A stretch of DNA of 64,000 bases, taken from positions 186,001 through 250,000 of the forward strand of contig NZ_PPTG01000009.1 of the NCBI RefSeq assembly GCF_002954245.1, read 5' to 3'. Both the position numbers and the translations under genes were made by a program. The notes under the pieces were generated by a model, which had not been told where the DNA came from, did no database searches, and saw nothing but the letters and a program-made list of their open reading frames with translations. Origin of the DNA: Cryobacterium aureum (GTDB lineage: Bacteria > Actinomycetota > Actinomycetes > Actinomycetales > Microbacteriaceae). Each line of letters starts with the position of its first letter. Position 1 is the stretch's first letter. Below, piece after piece: positions 1 to 8,204 of this stretch.

Positions 1-296
1 CCCGGTGCGGCCAGCGCGGGAGCGGTCTGGCCCGACCCGAGCACGATCGCTGCGGCGCCGACGCCCACGCCCACGAGCAGCGAGCGGCGGCTCAGGGCCG
101 CTCCGACGATGTCGCGAAAATAGTCATTCTTGCTCTCGTTGGGCACCGGGTGAAAGCAGGCGTCTGCACACTTGAGGTGACAGGTGACCGCACTGCGCTT
201 ACCGAGCGTATGGCCATCCATCGGCAGCAGGGGGATCAGCGGCCGGTCACGATCGGTGACGCGCTGACGGAGATCTTTGGCTTCACGATTCAACAT
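1..296 (-). CDS. phoX: PhoX-family alkaline phosphatase, N-terminal part (runs off window)
   Basis: The first 98 codons of a minus-strand gene continue past the left window edge. Translation starts MLNREAKDLRQRV and contains CHLKCADACFHPVPN, a segment I recognise from the N-terminus of actinobacterial PhoX (DUF839) phosphatases. It continues into a Tat signal with twin arginines at residues 70-71 (ALSRRSLLVG), then a hydrophobic Ala/Gly/Val stretch. PhoX enzymes are calcium-dependent phosphomonoesterases exported folded by Tat to scavenge phosphate. The start is supported by a GAGGAG ribosome site just upstream. PHO-type repeats lie about 60 bp upstream. The catalytic region is outside the window, so activity cannot be judged. 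Confidence 0.85.
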   Translation of the reverse strand, partial: MLNREAKDLRQRVTDRDRPLIPLLPMDGHTLGKRSAVTCHLKCADACFHPVPNESKNDYFRDIVGAALSRRSLLVGVGVGAAAIVLGSGQTAPALAAP

Positions 297-357
297 GCGG
301 GCACTCCTCATGGTTTGTGAACCCCGAACTGGGGGCAGAACCACCCTCCCGCCGTTT

Positions 358-386
358 GGTGACTAAACGGTGAACCGAATATGAAC
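358..386 (-). promoter_or_regulatory. PHO box: three 11-bp-spaced direct repeats upstream of phoX
   Basis: Read on the minus strand, three heptamers GTTCATA (386-380), GTTCACC (375-369) and AGTCACC (364-358) repeat with exactly 11-bp periodicity. This is the direct-repeat architecture known for PhoP binding in actinobacteria (GTTCACC-like units with 4-bp spacers). The position about 60 bp upstream of phoX fits activation under phosphate starvation. PhoP binding itself is inferred. Confidence 0.7.
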
Positions 387-404
387 GCTCGGTGCCGATC
401 AGTG

Positions 405-1763
405 TTATAGAACGATGAGCCCGATCACCCAGACGGCGGCGAAACCAGCGACACCCTGAATTGCGGTAGCCGGGGTGAGCGTGCGGTACGCGGTCGCGAC
501 CGGGATACGGCTCAGCTGCGACACCACCCAGAAGAAGCTGTCGTTGGCATGCGAGATGACCATGGCTCCGGCGCCGATGGCGAGCACCGAAAGAACCTTA
601 CCCAGATCGGAATCGAGACCGAGAGCCGGCAGCAGGGGCAACAGCAACACCGAGGTGGTCACCATCGCTACCGTGGATGAACCCTGCGCGGTCTTCAGCG
701 CGGCCGAGATGAGGAACGGCACGGCGAGTCCGAGCCCGAGGGTCGACAGGGAACTGCCCAGGAAGTCGGTGAGGTCGGAGGCGGCAAGCACGGCTCCGAA
801 GGCGGCGCCCGAGGCGGTGATCAGCAGGATGGGTGCCGAAATGCGGATGCCCTCGGTCACCCGATCGCCGAACGCATCGAGCTTGCCCTTACCGCGCAGC
901 AGAAACAGCGAGGCGATCAGGCCGACGGCCAGAGCGATGACCGGGGTGCCGAGAAAAACGACGGCGATGAAGAAGCCGGAGTCGCCGAAGGGTGCGGCGG
1001 GCAGCTTGGCAATCGAAGCGAGGCAGATCAGCAGGATCGGAGCGAGAATCGGCAGGAAAGCCAGGAAGGCGTTCGGCAGTTTGCCATAGGCGGCGCGAAT
1101 CTTCTCGTAGTCCTGCTCGCTCTCCTCACCGGCCGGCTCCGGCATAAGCTCGATGTCCTTCTTCAGAAAACGGTTCGCCCACAGCAGCCCGGCCAGTGCC
1201 GAAACCACGGCGGCGATCAGACCGAACCCGATGATTAGACCGAGCTGGTCGATGATGTTCAGGTTGCCGGCCGCGGCAAGCGGTCCGGGGGTCGGCGGCA
1301 CGAAAACATGGGTGGAGTACAGGCCGGTCATCAGGGCGATGGTCATGGCCACGAGCGACACCTTGGAGCGGGCGGCGAGCGACTTCTTGAGCGAGTTCAG
1401 AATGACGAATCCGGAGTCGCAAAACACCGGAATCGACACGATGAAGCCGATGACGCTCATGGTCAGTGTCGGAAACCGCGTGCCCAACACTTTAATGAGG
1501 GCCTCCGCCATGGCGATGGCGGCGCCGCTGCGCTCCAGGATCACACCAATGATGGTGCCGAACAGAATGATCAGACCGATATTGCCGAGCGTGGCGCCAA
1601 AGGCCGTCGTCATGGTCGGGGCGATCGTATCGACCGGCAGACCGAACGCGAAACCACCGACCAGCGCCGCAGCGAGCAGTGCGAGGAAGGGGTTGATTCT
1701 CAGCTTCGCGGTGGCGAAGACGATGGCGGCGACGAGAGCTACCAGGATGGCGATGCTCAGCAT
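405..1763 (-). CDS. GntP-family gluconate/sugar-acid:H+ symporter
   Basis: 452-aa polytopic membrane protein with many hydrophobic segments. It shows GntP-family features: the N-terminus LRINPFLALLAAALVGG, the GTIIGVILERSGAA segment and the C-terminal SHANDSFFWVVSQLS motif. Length matches the family (about 440-450 aa). It follows glycerate kinase by 18 bp and shares an orientation with a CdaR-type regulator, so the substrate is probably glycerate or a related sugar acid. An AGAAAGG ribosome site precedes the ATG. GntP annotation is firm, the substrate is inference. Confidence 0.9.
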   Translation of the reverse strand: MLSIAILVALVAAIVFATAKLRINPFLALLAAALVGGFAFGLPVDTIAPTMTTAFGATLGNIGLIILFGTIIGVILERSGAAIAMAEALIKVLGTRFPTLTMSVIGFIVSIPVFCDSGFVILNSLKKSLAARSKVSLVAMTIALMTGLYSTHVFVPPTPGPLAAAGNLNIIDQLGLIIGFGLIAAVVSALAGLLWANRFLKKDIELMPEPAGEESEQDYEKIRAAYGKLPNAFLAFLPILAPILLICLASIAKLPAAPFGDSGFFIAVVFLGTPVIALAVGLIASLFLLRGKGKLDAFGDRVTEGIRISAPILLITASGAAFGAVLAASDLTDFLGSSLSTLGLGLAVPFLISAALKTAQGSSTVAMVTTSVLLLPLLPALGLDSDLGKVLSVLAIGAGAMVISHANDSFFWVVSQLSRIPVATAYRTLTPATAIQGVAGFAAVWVIGLIVL

Positions 1764-1781
1764 TGAGACGGCCTTTCTATT

Positions 1782-2963
1782 TCAGGAACGGGGTAGAGCG
1801 TGAAGAAAAAGGGCGACGACGTGTGCCGTGGTCTCGCGTACGCGTTCTGCGGCATGCGCCTTGAGGTCGTCGAGGGTCGCCGGGCCGCCGGCGATCGAGA
1901 ATGCGGCGCTGACACCGGATGCTGCGGTGTCAGCCGCCGACAGCGCGACCCGCCCGGCGATGACGACGACCGGGCATCCGGTCGGCGCCAGACGTGCGAC
2001 AGCTACGGCCACCTTGCCGCCGAGCGATTGGGAGTCGAAGCTGCCTTCACCGGTGAGCACGAGATCGGCACGGGCCATCGTGTCGGCCAGGCCAACGGCA
2101 TCCGCTACCAGGGTGGAACCGGGTACCAGCTCGGCCCGAAGCAGCGGCACGAGGGTGGCCGGCATGCCGCCGGCCGCTCCGGCGCCGGGCCGGTCGAGCA
2201 TGTTTTCACCGGTCTCAGCGAGCACGACGGCAGCGAGGTTGGCCAGGCCTGCGTCAAGCAGGGCGACGTCATTCGGCTGCGCGCCCTTTTGCGGACCGAA
2301 CACGGCGGCTGCGCCGTTCGGGCCGCAGAGCGGGTTGTTCACGTCGACCGCGACGCGCCAGCTGACCTCACGGGCGCGCGGATGCAGCCCGGTCAGATCG
2401 ATGGACGCGATCTGGACCAGGCCGGCGCCGCCGGGCGCGACCGGTGCCCCGGCCGCGTCGAAAAATCGCGCGCCGAGCCCGGCGAGTAGGCCGGTTCCGC
2501 CGTCGGTGCTGGCGGAACCGCCAACGCAGAGCAGAATTTCGTCGACCTGCTGATCGAGCAGTTCGCGGGCGAGCAGGCCAACCCCGAAGGTGTCGGCCCG
2601 CTGGGGCTGGGGCGGGGCATCCGCTACCATCGGCAGACCGTTGGACTCGGCCGCTTCGATGAGCCCGGTGCGGCCGTCGGCGGAGGTGGCGTAGCGAGCC
2701 CGTCGGCTGCGCCCGAGCGCGTCAACGGTGAGCATGGTGCGGGGCAGGGCGCCCCAGACAGCGGCGATGGCATCGAGTGTTCCCTCGCCACCGTCGGCCA
2801 TCGGGCAGAGCGTGAGGCGAAGGTCGGGCCGGCCCAGTGCGAGACCAGCGTCGCGGGTTCCCTCAGCCATGGCGGTGGCGGCTTCGGCCGCGCTGAGGCT
2901 TCCCTTGAACGAGTCCGGCGCGATGATTATGGTGATCGGCTTCAGCGCCGGGCGATCGTGCAT
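1782..2963 (-). CDS. glycerate kinase (GarK/GlxK type)
   Basis: 393 aa. Near the N-terminus is the family signature IIIAPDSFKGSLSA, followed by MADGGEGTLDA and later GGSASTDGGTGLLAGLGA, all typical of the type I glycerate kinase family that phosphorylates D-glycerate, usually to 2-phosphoglycerate. The C-terminus carries LVLTGEGSFDSQSLGGK. The gene sits between a GntP permease and a CdaR-like regulator in the same orientation, the usual setting for glycerate/galactarate/glucarate use, so the operon probably imports a sugar acid and feeds it into lower glycolysis. No strong ribosome site is visible before the chosen ATG. The short N-terminal extension before the signature could be over-called. 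Confidence 0.9.
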   Translation of the reverse strand: MHDRPALKPITIIIAPDSFKGSLSAAEAATAMAEGTRDAGLALGRPDLRLTLCPMADGGEGTLDAIAAVWGALPRTMLTVDALGRSRRARYATSADGRTGLIEAAESNGLPMVADAPPQPQRADTFGVGLLARELLDQQVDEILLCVGGSASTDGGTGLLAGLGARFFDAAGAPVAPGGAGLVQIASIDLTGLHPRAREVSWRVAVDVNNPLCGPNGAAAVFGPQKGAQPNDVALLDAGLANLAAVVLAETGENMLDRPGAGAAGGMPATLVPLLRAELVPGSTLVADAVGLADTMARADLVLTGEGSFDSQSLGGKVAVAVARLAPTGCPVVVIAGRVALSAADTAASGVSAAFSIAGGPATLDDLKAHAAERVRETTAHVVALFLHALPRS

Positions 2964-3038
2964 TGGTTCAGGCTAGAACACAATCAGATACATATTCAGG
3001 TGGAATCACACCATAATTATCGGAACATCGTGCGCTAT

Positions 3039-4163
3039 TTACTGTGCATCATGCACATAGCGAGTGGCGTCGGCCGCTAAGGCGACCCGCATCCGCACTG
3101 CGGGGTGAAACTGTCGAATGTTGAGGCCGGTCAGCAGTTCGATGCGATCGAGTCGTTGCACGAGGGTATTGCGGTGCACACCAAGCTCCCGCGCCGCGCC
3201 GGTAATCGACAGTTCTCCCTGCAGAAACACCCGCGCCGTCTCCTTCAGGGCGGCGCTGAGCGGGGCGAGCACCGACTCGGCAAGATCCTCCATCATGGCG
3301 GTGGGCAGGCCGGCGATCGCCAGTTCCAGCCCCAGGGCATCGAGGCGAATCTCGGAGTCGGCGCGCACCAGCTCGAGCAGCCCGGGCCGGGCCAGCAGCG
3401 CGCCCAGCCGTTCAGCGTCGCTCGCGAGTTGTGGCATGGTGGCTCCGACACGTCCGGTCAGAAGGCGCAGAGGCCGTTCGCCGGAGCGCTGCAGGCGCTG
3501 TCGCAACAGCTCATGACCCAGCGTCGTCGACGATCCGCTGAGCACCCAGACGGCGCCATTGATATCGGCGGCCACGACCCCTGCGAGCTCGCGCAGGTGC
3601 CGCAGCAGCGCCACGGACTGGTTCGCGCCGAGAATTCCGGTCAGGTTCCACGGCGGCTGCAGGGTTGCATCGACGCCGCGCAAACCCGAAATCAGACGAC
3701 TCTCGGTGAGGTTACCCCGTGCGAGGGTCGAGAGGATGTCCCGAATCGCGGATTCTCGCCACGACGCGTTATCGCGCTGCCGCTCCTGGCTGAGCAGCAT
3801 CTGAACGGTCAGCACGAGCACTTGGGCGACCGGCAGCACCTCGGCGGGGATTCCGGTGACCCCAACGACGGCCACAACCTGTCCGTCGACGATCAGCGGA
3901 ATATTCACGCCCGGACGGGTACCTGGATGCTCGTCGCCGGGAGCGATGTGAACCGCTTCCCCGCGAACAGCGGCATCCCGGGCGCCGTCATGCAGGGTGC
4001 CGATGCGGGCAGCATCCAGGGAGCCGATGATCACACCATTCGCATCCATAATGTTGACGTTGTGCACGAGGCTCGGCGCGACCTGCTCGACCAGGCGCTG
4101 GGCGAGCTCACGGGTGATCTGTGTGGTGCCGGGTGCACTGCCGTTCGGTATTACGTCGGTCAT
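3039..4163 (-). CDS. CdaR-family sugar diacid regulator
   Basis: About 374 aa from the chosen ATG (MTDVIPNGSAPG). A longer reading from 4220 is possible, and neither start has a clear ribosome site. The N-terminal third matches the sugar-diacid recognition domain (ITRELAQRLVEQVAPSLVHNVNIMDANG, IAPGDEHPGTRPGVNIPL). The C-terminus is a PucR-type HTH (LSITGAARELGVHRNTLVQRLDRIE). CdaR proteins activate uptake and degradation of glycerate, glucarate and galactarate, which matches the downstream glycerate kinase and GntP permease. It is transcribed divergently from DUF6504-dnaE2. Confidence 0.88.
   Translation of the reverse strand: MTDVIPNGSAPGTTQITRELAQRLVEQVAPSLVHNVNIMDANGVIIGSLDAARIGTLHDGARDAAVRGEAVHIAPGDEHPGTRPGVNIPLIVDGQVVAVVGVTGIPAEVLPVAQVLVLTVQMLLSQERQRDNASWRESAIRDILSTLARGNLTESRLISGLRGVDATLQPPWNLTGILGANQSVALLRHLRELAGVVAADINGAVWVLSGSSTTLGHELLRQRLQRSGERPLRLLTGRVGATMPQLASDAERLGALLARPGLLELVRADSEIRLDALGLELAIAGLPTAMMEDLAESVLAPLSAALKETARVFLQGELSITGAARELGVHRNTLVQRLDRIELLTGLNIRQFHPAVRMRVALAADATRYVHDAQ
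3043..3057. promoter_or_regulatory. 15-bp perfect palindrome overlapping the cdaR 3' end
   Basis: TGTGCATCATGCACA is a perfect palindrome around a central C. It covers the last codons of the cdaR-like gene and lies about 80 bp upstream of the glycerate kinase start. It could be an operator for the kinase-permease unit, but it is also coding sequence, so chance is possible. Confidence 0.3.
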
Positions 4164-4386
4164 CTGACCATCGTAGATCGGGCGCTCCGACGGTTTCACG
4201 AGCATCCGCCCATGGCGCATGTCGGTGGAGTGACATACACTTTTATCTAGAAGACATATTCGATAGCAGTTGATTTCGACAAGATTTTGCTCGAACTCAT
4301 TGCGGGATTTTTTTAACCATCGCTCATCAGGTTTTTACCATTATCACCCGCCCCGAGCCACCCGTCACGAGCCTAGGGAGCCCACC

Positions 4387-4659
4387 TTGCCCCACATTAT
4401 TGACGCACCGGTCGACGTTGAGCTGTCCGCCGACGGCGACCCGCGCGCGTTCATCTGGAATCGGTTCGAACACACCGTCATCGGTCAGCCGCAGGCCGTA
4501 TTCAAACGCACCCGGTGGTGGGAAAACGAGGGAACCCCCACCCGCATCGACACCGAACTCTGGCGGCTCGATGCCAGCCGTGGCGGTGAAGAACAGCACC
4601 GCTATGACCTGCGCCGCGGCACCGACGGGTCCTGGACTTTAGCATTGGACTGGGGATGA
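4387..4659 (+). CDS. DUF6504 family protein (dnaE2 partner)
   Basis: 90-aa protein read from TTG at 4387. An AGGGAG ribosome site seven bases upstream decides this start over longer readings in the same frame. Translation begins MPHIIDAPVDVELSADGDP and has a Trp-rich core (AFIWNRF, RTRWWENEG, WTLALDWG). I recognise it as DUF6504, a small protein usually encoded just ahead of the error-prone polymerase DnaE2 in actinobacteria. Its stop overlaps the dnaE2 ATG in an ATGA arrangement, so the two are translationally coupled. The imuA'/imuB genes that often precede it are absent here. Function is unknown; a role in mutasome assembly or regulation is inference. Confidence 0.8.
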   Translation: MPHIIDAPVDVELSADGDPRAFIWNRFEHTVIGQPQAVFKRTRWWENEGTPTRIDTELWRLDASRGGEEQHRYDLRRGTDGSWTLALDWG

Positions 4660-7600
4660 GCACCGGATCGGGGACGACTTTCAGCCACCTGCACGTCGCG
4701 AGCGCCTACTCGACCCACTACGGGGTAACGCTGCCCGAAGCCCTGGCCGAACAGACGGCCGCGCAGGGCGCGAATTTTCTGGCCGTCACCGACCGTGACG
4801 GGCTCTACGGCGCCGTCAAACATGTGCGCGCCTGCGTGGCCGCCGGAATCCGCCCCGGGCTCGGCGCCGAACTCGCCGTGCACGACGAACAGTATCGCCC
4901 GCTCGGCCGAGTGGTCGTGCTCGCCCACGGCCACTCGGCTGGTCGCGGCTACGCCGCGCTCTGCCGAGCGGTCAGTGCCGCCCACAGCACGGATCGAGAC
5001 GCACTTCAGCACGGTGCTGCCGGCCACGGCACTGCACAGCACGGCGGCGCCCAGCACAGCGCTGCCCACGGCGCAACTGCGGGCCCGAGCATTTCGCGCG
5101 CCCGCCTGGCCGACCTGGCCGGCCTGGCCTCACTCACCGTGCTGCTCGGCCCCGATTCCGACGTGGGCCTGGCCATCGGCCGCCGCGACAATTCAGATGC
5201 TGCGGCGCGGCTCGCCCACTGGCAGCGCGCCCTGCCAGCCCAAGCCGTCGTGCTCGAGATCGTCTGCCACCTTGCCGAGAGCGGCACCGTCGGCAGTGTG
5301 ACGCCGGCCACCCGCATGCTCGCCCTCGCCGAGAACGCCGGGCTGCCGGCGGTGCTCAGCAACGCCGTGCGGTACGGCACCCCCGACGAAGCGGTCACCG
5401 CCGACCTCGCCGATGCCGCCCGTTTTCTGCTGCCGCTCGCCGAGCTCGAAACCCCCCAAACGAACGGCCAGGCCTGGCTCAAACCGGCCGGAGCGATGCG
5501 CCAGGTGGCCCGCATGGTCGTCGACGCCGGCCTGCACGACAACGGGGCACTCGAACGGCTACTGGGCGACACCGAGCAACTCGCCGACCGGTGCAGCCTC
5601 GACCCGGTGAGCGACATTGGCCTCGGCCGCCCGCGCATGCCGGAGGCGCGCATCATCGGCGTCACCGGCGATCCGGTCACCGAACTCTGGCGGCGCGCCA
5701 CGAGCGGCATCGCCGACCTGTACTCGGCGAGCGGCTCGCGTGCGGTCGAAGCGGCCCATGCCCAGCTCGCCCACGAAATGAAGACGGTCGAACATCTGGG
5801 CTTTGCCAGCTACTTTCTTACCGTGTCGCGCGTGGCCGACATTATTCGCGGCATGGGCATTCGCATCCAGGCCCGTGGTTCGGGGGTCGGCTCGGTGCTC
5901 AACTATGCGCTGCGCACCTCCTCGGTCGAACCCATCGCGAACGGACTGCTCTGGGAACGCTTCCTCTCCCCCGAACGCCAGACGCTGCCCGACATCGACA
6001 TCGACGTCGAGTCGGCCAGGCGGCACGACATCTACCGCGAGGTCTTTCGTGCTTTCGGCAGCGACCGGGTCTCGCTCATGTCGATGACCAACGCCTATCG
6101 GGGCCGCGGCGCCGTGCGCGATGCCGGCCTGGCCCTCGGCCTGCCCGACGCGCAGATCAACGTGATCGCCAAGCAGATGTGGCGGTTCAACGCCCGCGAC
6201 TTTCGCCGCGCCCTCGAGGAGAAACCCGAACTCGAGGCCCTGGCCACCGAGGTGCGCGAATCGCAACAGCTCGATCTGCTGGTCGACCTCACCGCCAAAC
6301 TCGACCGGCTCCCCCGACACATCTCGGTGCACCCCTGCGGTGTGATCCTCTCCGACGCGAGCCTGCTCGACCGTACCCCGGTGCAGGCGAGCGGCATGGG
6401 CCTGCCCATGTCGCAGTACGATAAGCACGACATGGACCCGATGGGCCTGATCAAACTCGACATTCTCGGCGTGCGCATGCAATCAGCGATGGCGCACGCC
6501 GTTGAAGAGCACCACCGCCTCACCGGCGAGAGCATCGACCTCGACCGGGTGCCGCTCGACGATGCGAAAACGTTCGAACTGATTCGTTCCACCCGCACCC
6601 TCGGCATCTTTCAGATCGAATCTCCCGGCCAGATGGAGCTCGTCGGCAAGCTGCAACCCGAGGTCTTCAACGACCTCACGGTGGAGATTTCACTGTTCCG
6701 ACCCGGCCCGATGAAGAACAATATGCCGCTCAAATACCTGCAGGCCAGGCACGGCGAGGTCGCGCCCGATTACATTCACCCCCGGTTCGAGCCGATTCTG
6801 CGCGAAACCAACGGCGTCGTGATCTTTCACGAACAGGTCATGCGGCTGTTCGACGAACTCACCGGCTGCGGCCTGGGCAAAGCGGATGTCTTTCGCCGGC
6901 ACCTGGGTAAGCCAGAGCAGCTCCCCGAGATCGAAGAGTACCTGCGCGAACGGGCGCTTGCGCGCGGGTTCAGCGTTGCCGTCATCGACCAGGTCTGGAC
7001 GGTGTTGGCCGGGTTCGGCAGCTTCGGCTTCGCCAAGGCGCACGGCGCCGCCTTCGCCCTGCCCACCTACCAGTCGGCCTGGCTGAAAACACACCACCCG
7101 GCCGCCTTCCTGGCCGGGCTGCTCACCCACGACCCCGGCATGTGGCCGAAAGACCTCATCGTGGCCGAGGCCCGGGTGCTCGGGGTGCCGGTGCTCCCCC
7201 TCGACGTGCAGTCCAGCGCGCTGGACTACCGCGTAGAAGATCTCGCCAACGGAAGCCAGGGCATCCGTTTGGCGCTGCCTGAGCTGGTCGGCAGCACGGA
7301 AGGCGAGCGGGCGCGCATTGCACAGCATCAGCCGTTCGGCTCGCTGCAGGACTTTCGTGACCGTGTGCACCCGCGGCGGCGCACGTTCGAGGCGCTCGCC
7401 CGGGTCGGCGCCCTCGACACGTTCATCGGTTACGACCGCACCCGGCGGCACGAACTGCTCGCGCATATCCAGTCGCTGCGTGGCACGGCCGTGGTCATCC
7501 GTGCCGATCAGCTCGCCTTCGAGGTGGAGTTGCCGGTGCCGCGCTACTCCGGACTGCGCGAATCGGGTGGGCGAACCGGCGCCATCACCTCGCTCGAGCT

Positions 7601-8165
7601 GCGCGGTCGCACCCAGACCGATCTGGAGTTGCTCGATCTGAACCTGGCCGTCGGGTCACACCAGATGAAGCGCTTTCACGCCCTGTTCAAGGAGCTGGGG
7701 GTGACGCCGGCGAGCGAGCTCGGCAACCTGCCTGGCGGCACCGAGGTGCTGCTCGCCGGGGTGCGGCGAGCCACGAATACGCCGCCGATGCGCGGCGGCC
7801 GCCGCGTGGTGTTCATCAGTCTCGACGATGGCACCGGCCCGGTCGCGAACGTCGTGTTCTTTCACGACGCGCAAGAGAGGGTCGGCGGGCAAGTGTTCCA
7901 GACCAATTACATGCTCGTGCGCGGGCGCACCAGGCGGTCCGGAGCGCGCGGCGTCTCTGTGACCGGGGAGAATCTGTGGAACCTGTTCGATGTAGCCCGC
8001 CAGGTGAAGGAGCGGCACGCCGTCGAACGTGCTGCCGCGGAGGAAGCGGCCAGCGCTGCCGCTTACGCGGCCGAACTAGCCGCGCATCCGGTGATACGCA
8101 CACCGGCGCATCGGACTTCGGGCGGCGGCACCTTGCACCAGCTCACTGCGGCGCAGAGTGCCTAG
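4656..8165 (+). CDS. dnaE2: error-prone DNA polymerase III alpha subunit DnaE2 (ImuC)
   Basis: 1169 aa, somewhat longer than usual for DnaE2. An N-terminal PHP domain (FSHLHVASAYSTHYG) is followed by the C-family polymerase core. The catalytic aspartates are in PDIDIDV (D446, D448) and IKLDILG (D602). The finger region includes FRPGPMKNNMP and GFGSFGFAKAHGAAFALP. A C-terminal OB fold (VFISLDDGTGPVANVVFF) is present. DnaE2 performs translesion synthesis in the DNA-damage response. Residues about 110-145 hold a His/Gln/Gly/Ala-rich insert with imperfect DNA repeats that looks like a family-atypical expansion in the PHP domain. No convincing LexA box was found upstream. Confidence 0.95.
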   Translation: MSTGSGTTFSHLHVASAYSTHYGVTLPEALAEQTAAQGANFLAVTDRDGLYGAVKHVRACVAAGIRPGLGAELAVHDEQYRPLGRVVVLAHGHSAGRGYAALCRAVSAAHSTDRDALQHGAAGHGTAQHGGAQHSAAHGATAGPSISRARLADLAGLASLTVLLGPDSDVGLAIGRRDNSDAAARLAHWQRALPAQAVVLEIVCHLAESGTVGSVTPATRMLALAENAGLPAVLSNAVRYGTPDEAVTADLADAARFLLPLAELETPQTNGQAWLKPAGAMRQVARMVVDAGLHDNGALERLLGDTEQLADRCSLDPVSDIGLGRPRMPEARIIGVTGDPVTELWRRATSGIADLYSASGSRAVEAAHAQLAHEMKTVEHLGFASYFLTVSRVADIIRGMGIRIQARGSGVGSVLNYALRTSSVEPIANGLLWERFLSPERQTLPDIDIDVESARRHDIYREVFRAFGSDRVSLMSMTNAYRGRGAVRDAGLALGLPDAQINVIAKQMWRFNARDFRRALEEKPELEALATEVRESQQLDLLVDLTAKLDRLPRHISVHPCGVILSDASLLDRTPVQASGMGLPMSQYDKHDMDPMGLIKLDILGVRMQSAMAHAVEEHHRLTGESIDLDRVPLDDAKTFELIRSTRTLGIFQIESPGQMELVGKLQPEVFNDLTVEISLFRPGPMKNNMPLKYLQARHGEVAPDYIHPRFEPILRETNGVVIFHEQVMRLFDELTGCGLGKADVFRRHLGKPEQLPEIEEYLRERALARGFSVAVIDQVWTVLAGFGSFGFAKAHGAAFALPTYQSAWLKTHHPAAFLAGLLTHDPGMWPKDLIVAEARVLGVPVLPLDVQSSALDYRVEDLANGSQGIRLALPELVGSTEGERARIAQHQPFGSLQDFRDRVHPRRRTFEALARVGALDTFIGYDRTRRHELLAHIQSLRGTAVVIRADQLAFEVELPVPRYSGLRESGGRTGAITSLELRGRTQTDLELLDLNLAVGSHQMKRFHALFKELGVTPASELGNLPGGTEVLLAGVRRATNTPPMRGGRRVVFISLDDGTGPVANVVFFHDAQERVGGQVFQTNYMLVRGRTRRSGARGVSVTGENLWNLFDVARQVKERHAVERAAAEEAASAAAYAAELAAHPVIRTPAHRTSGGGTLHQLTAAQSA

Positions 8166-8176
8166 CCGGTGTCTGC

Positions 8177-8204
8177 CGGCGCTATTGGCCCGGCGCTATT
8201 GGCC
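8177..8204 (+). repeat. 14-bp tandem duplication at the PBP stop codon
   Basis: The unit CGGCGCTATTGGCC occurs twice in tandem between the convergent ends of dnaE2 and the penicillin-binding protein gene. It spans the PBP stop codon. The second copy lies downstream of that stop, so the protein is not affected. Confidence 0.8.

Noticed and set aside
4291..4306. Possible LexA/SOS box upstream of DUF6504-dnaE2
   Set aside because: Only the left half TCGAAC is present. The expected right half after four bases reads TGCGGG, not GTTCGA.
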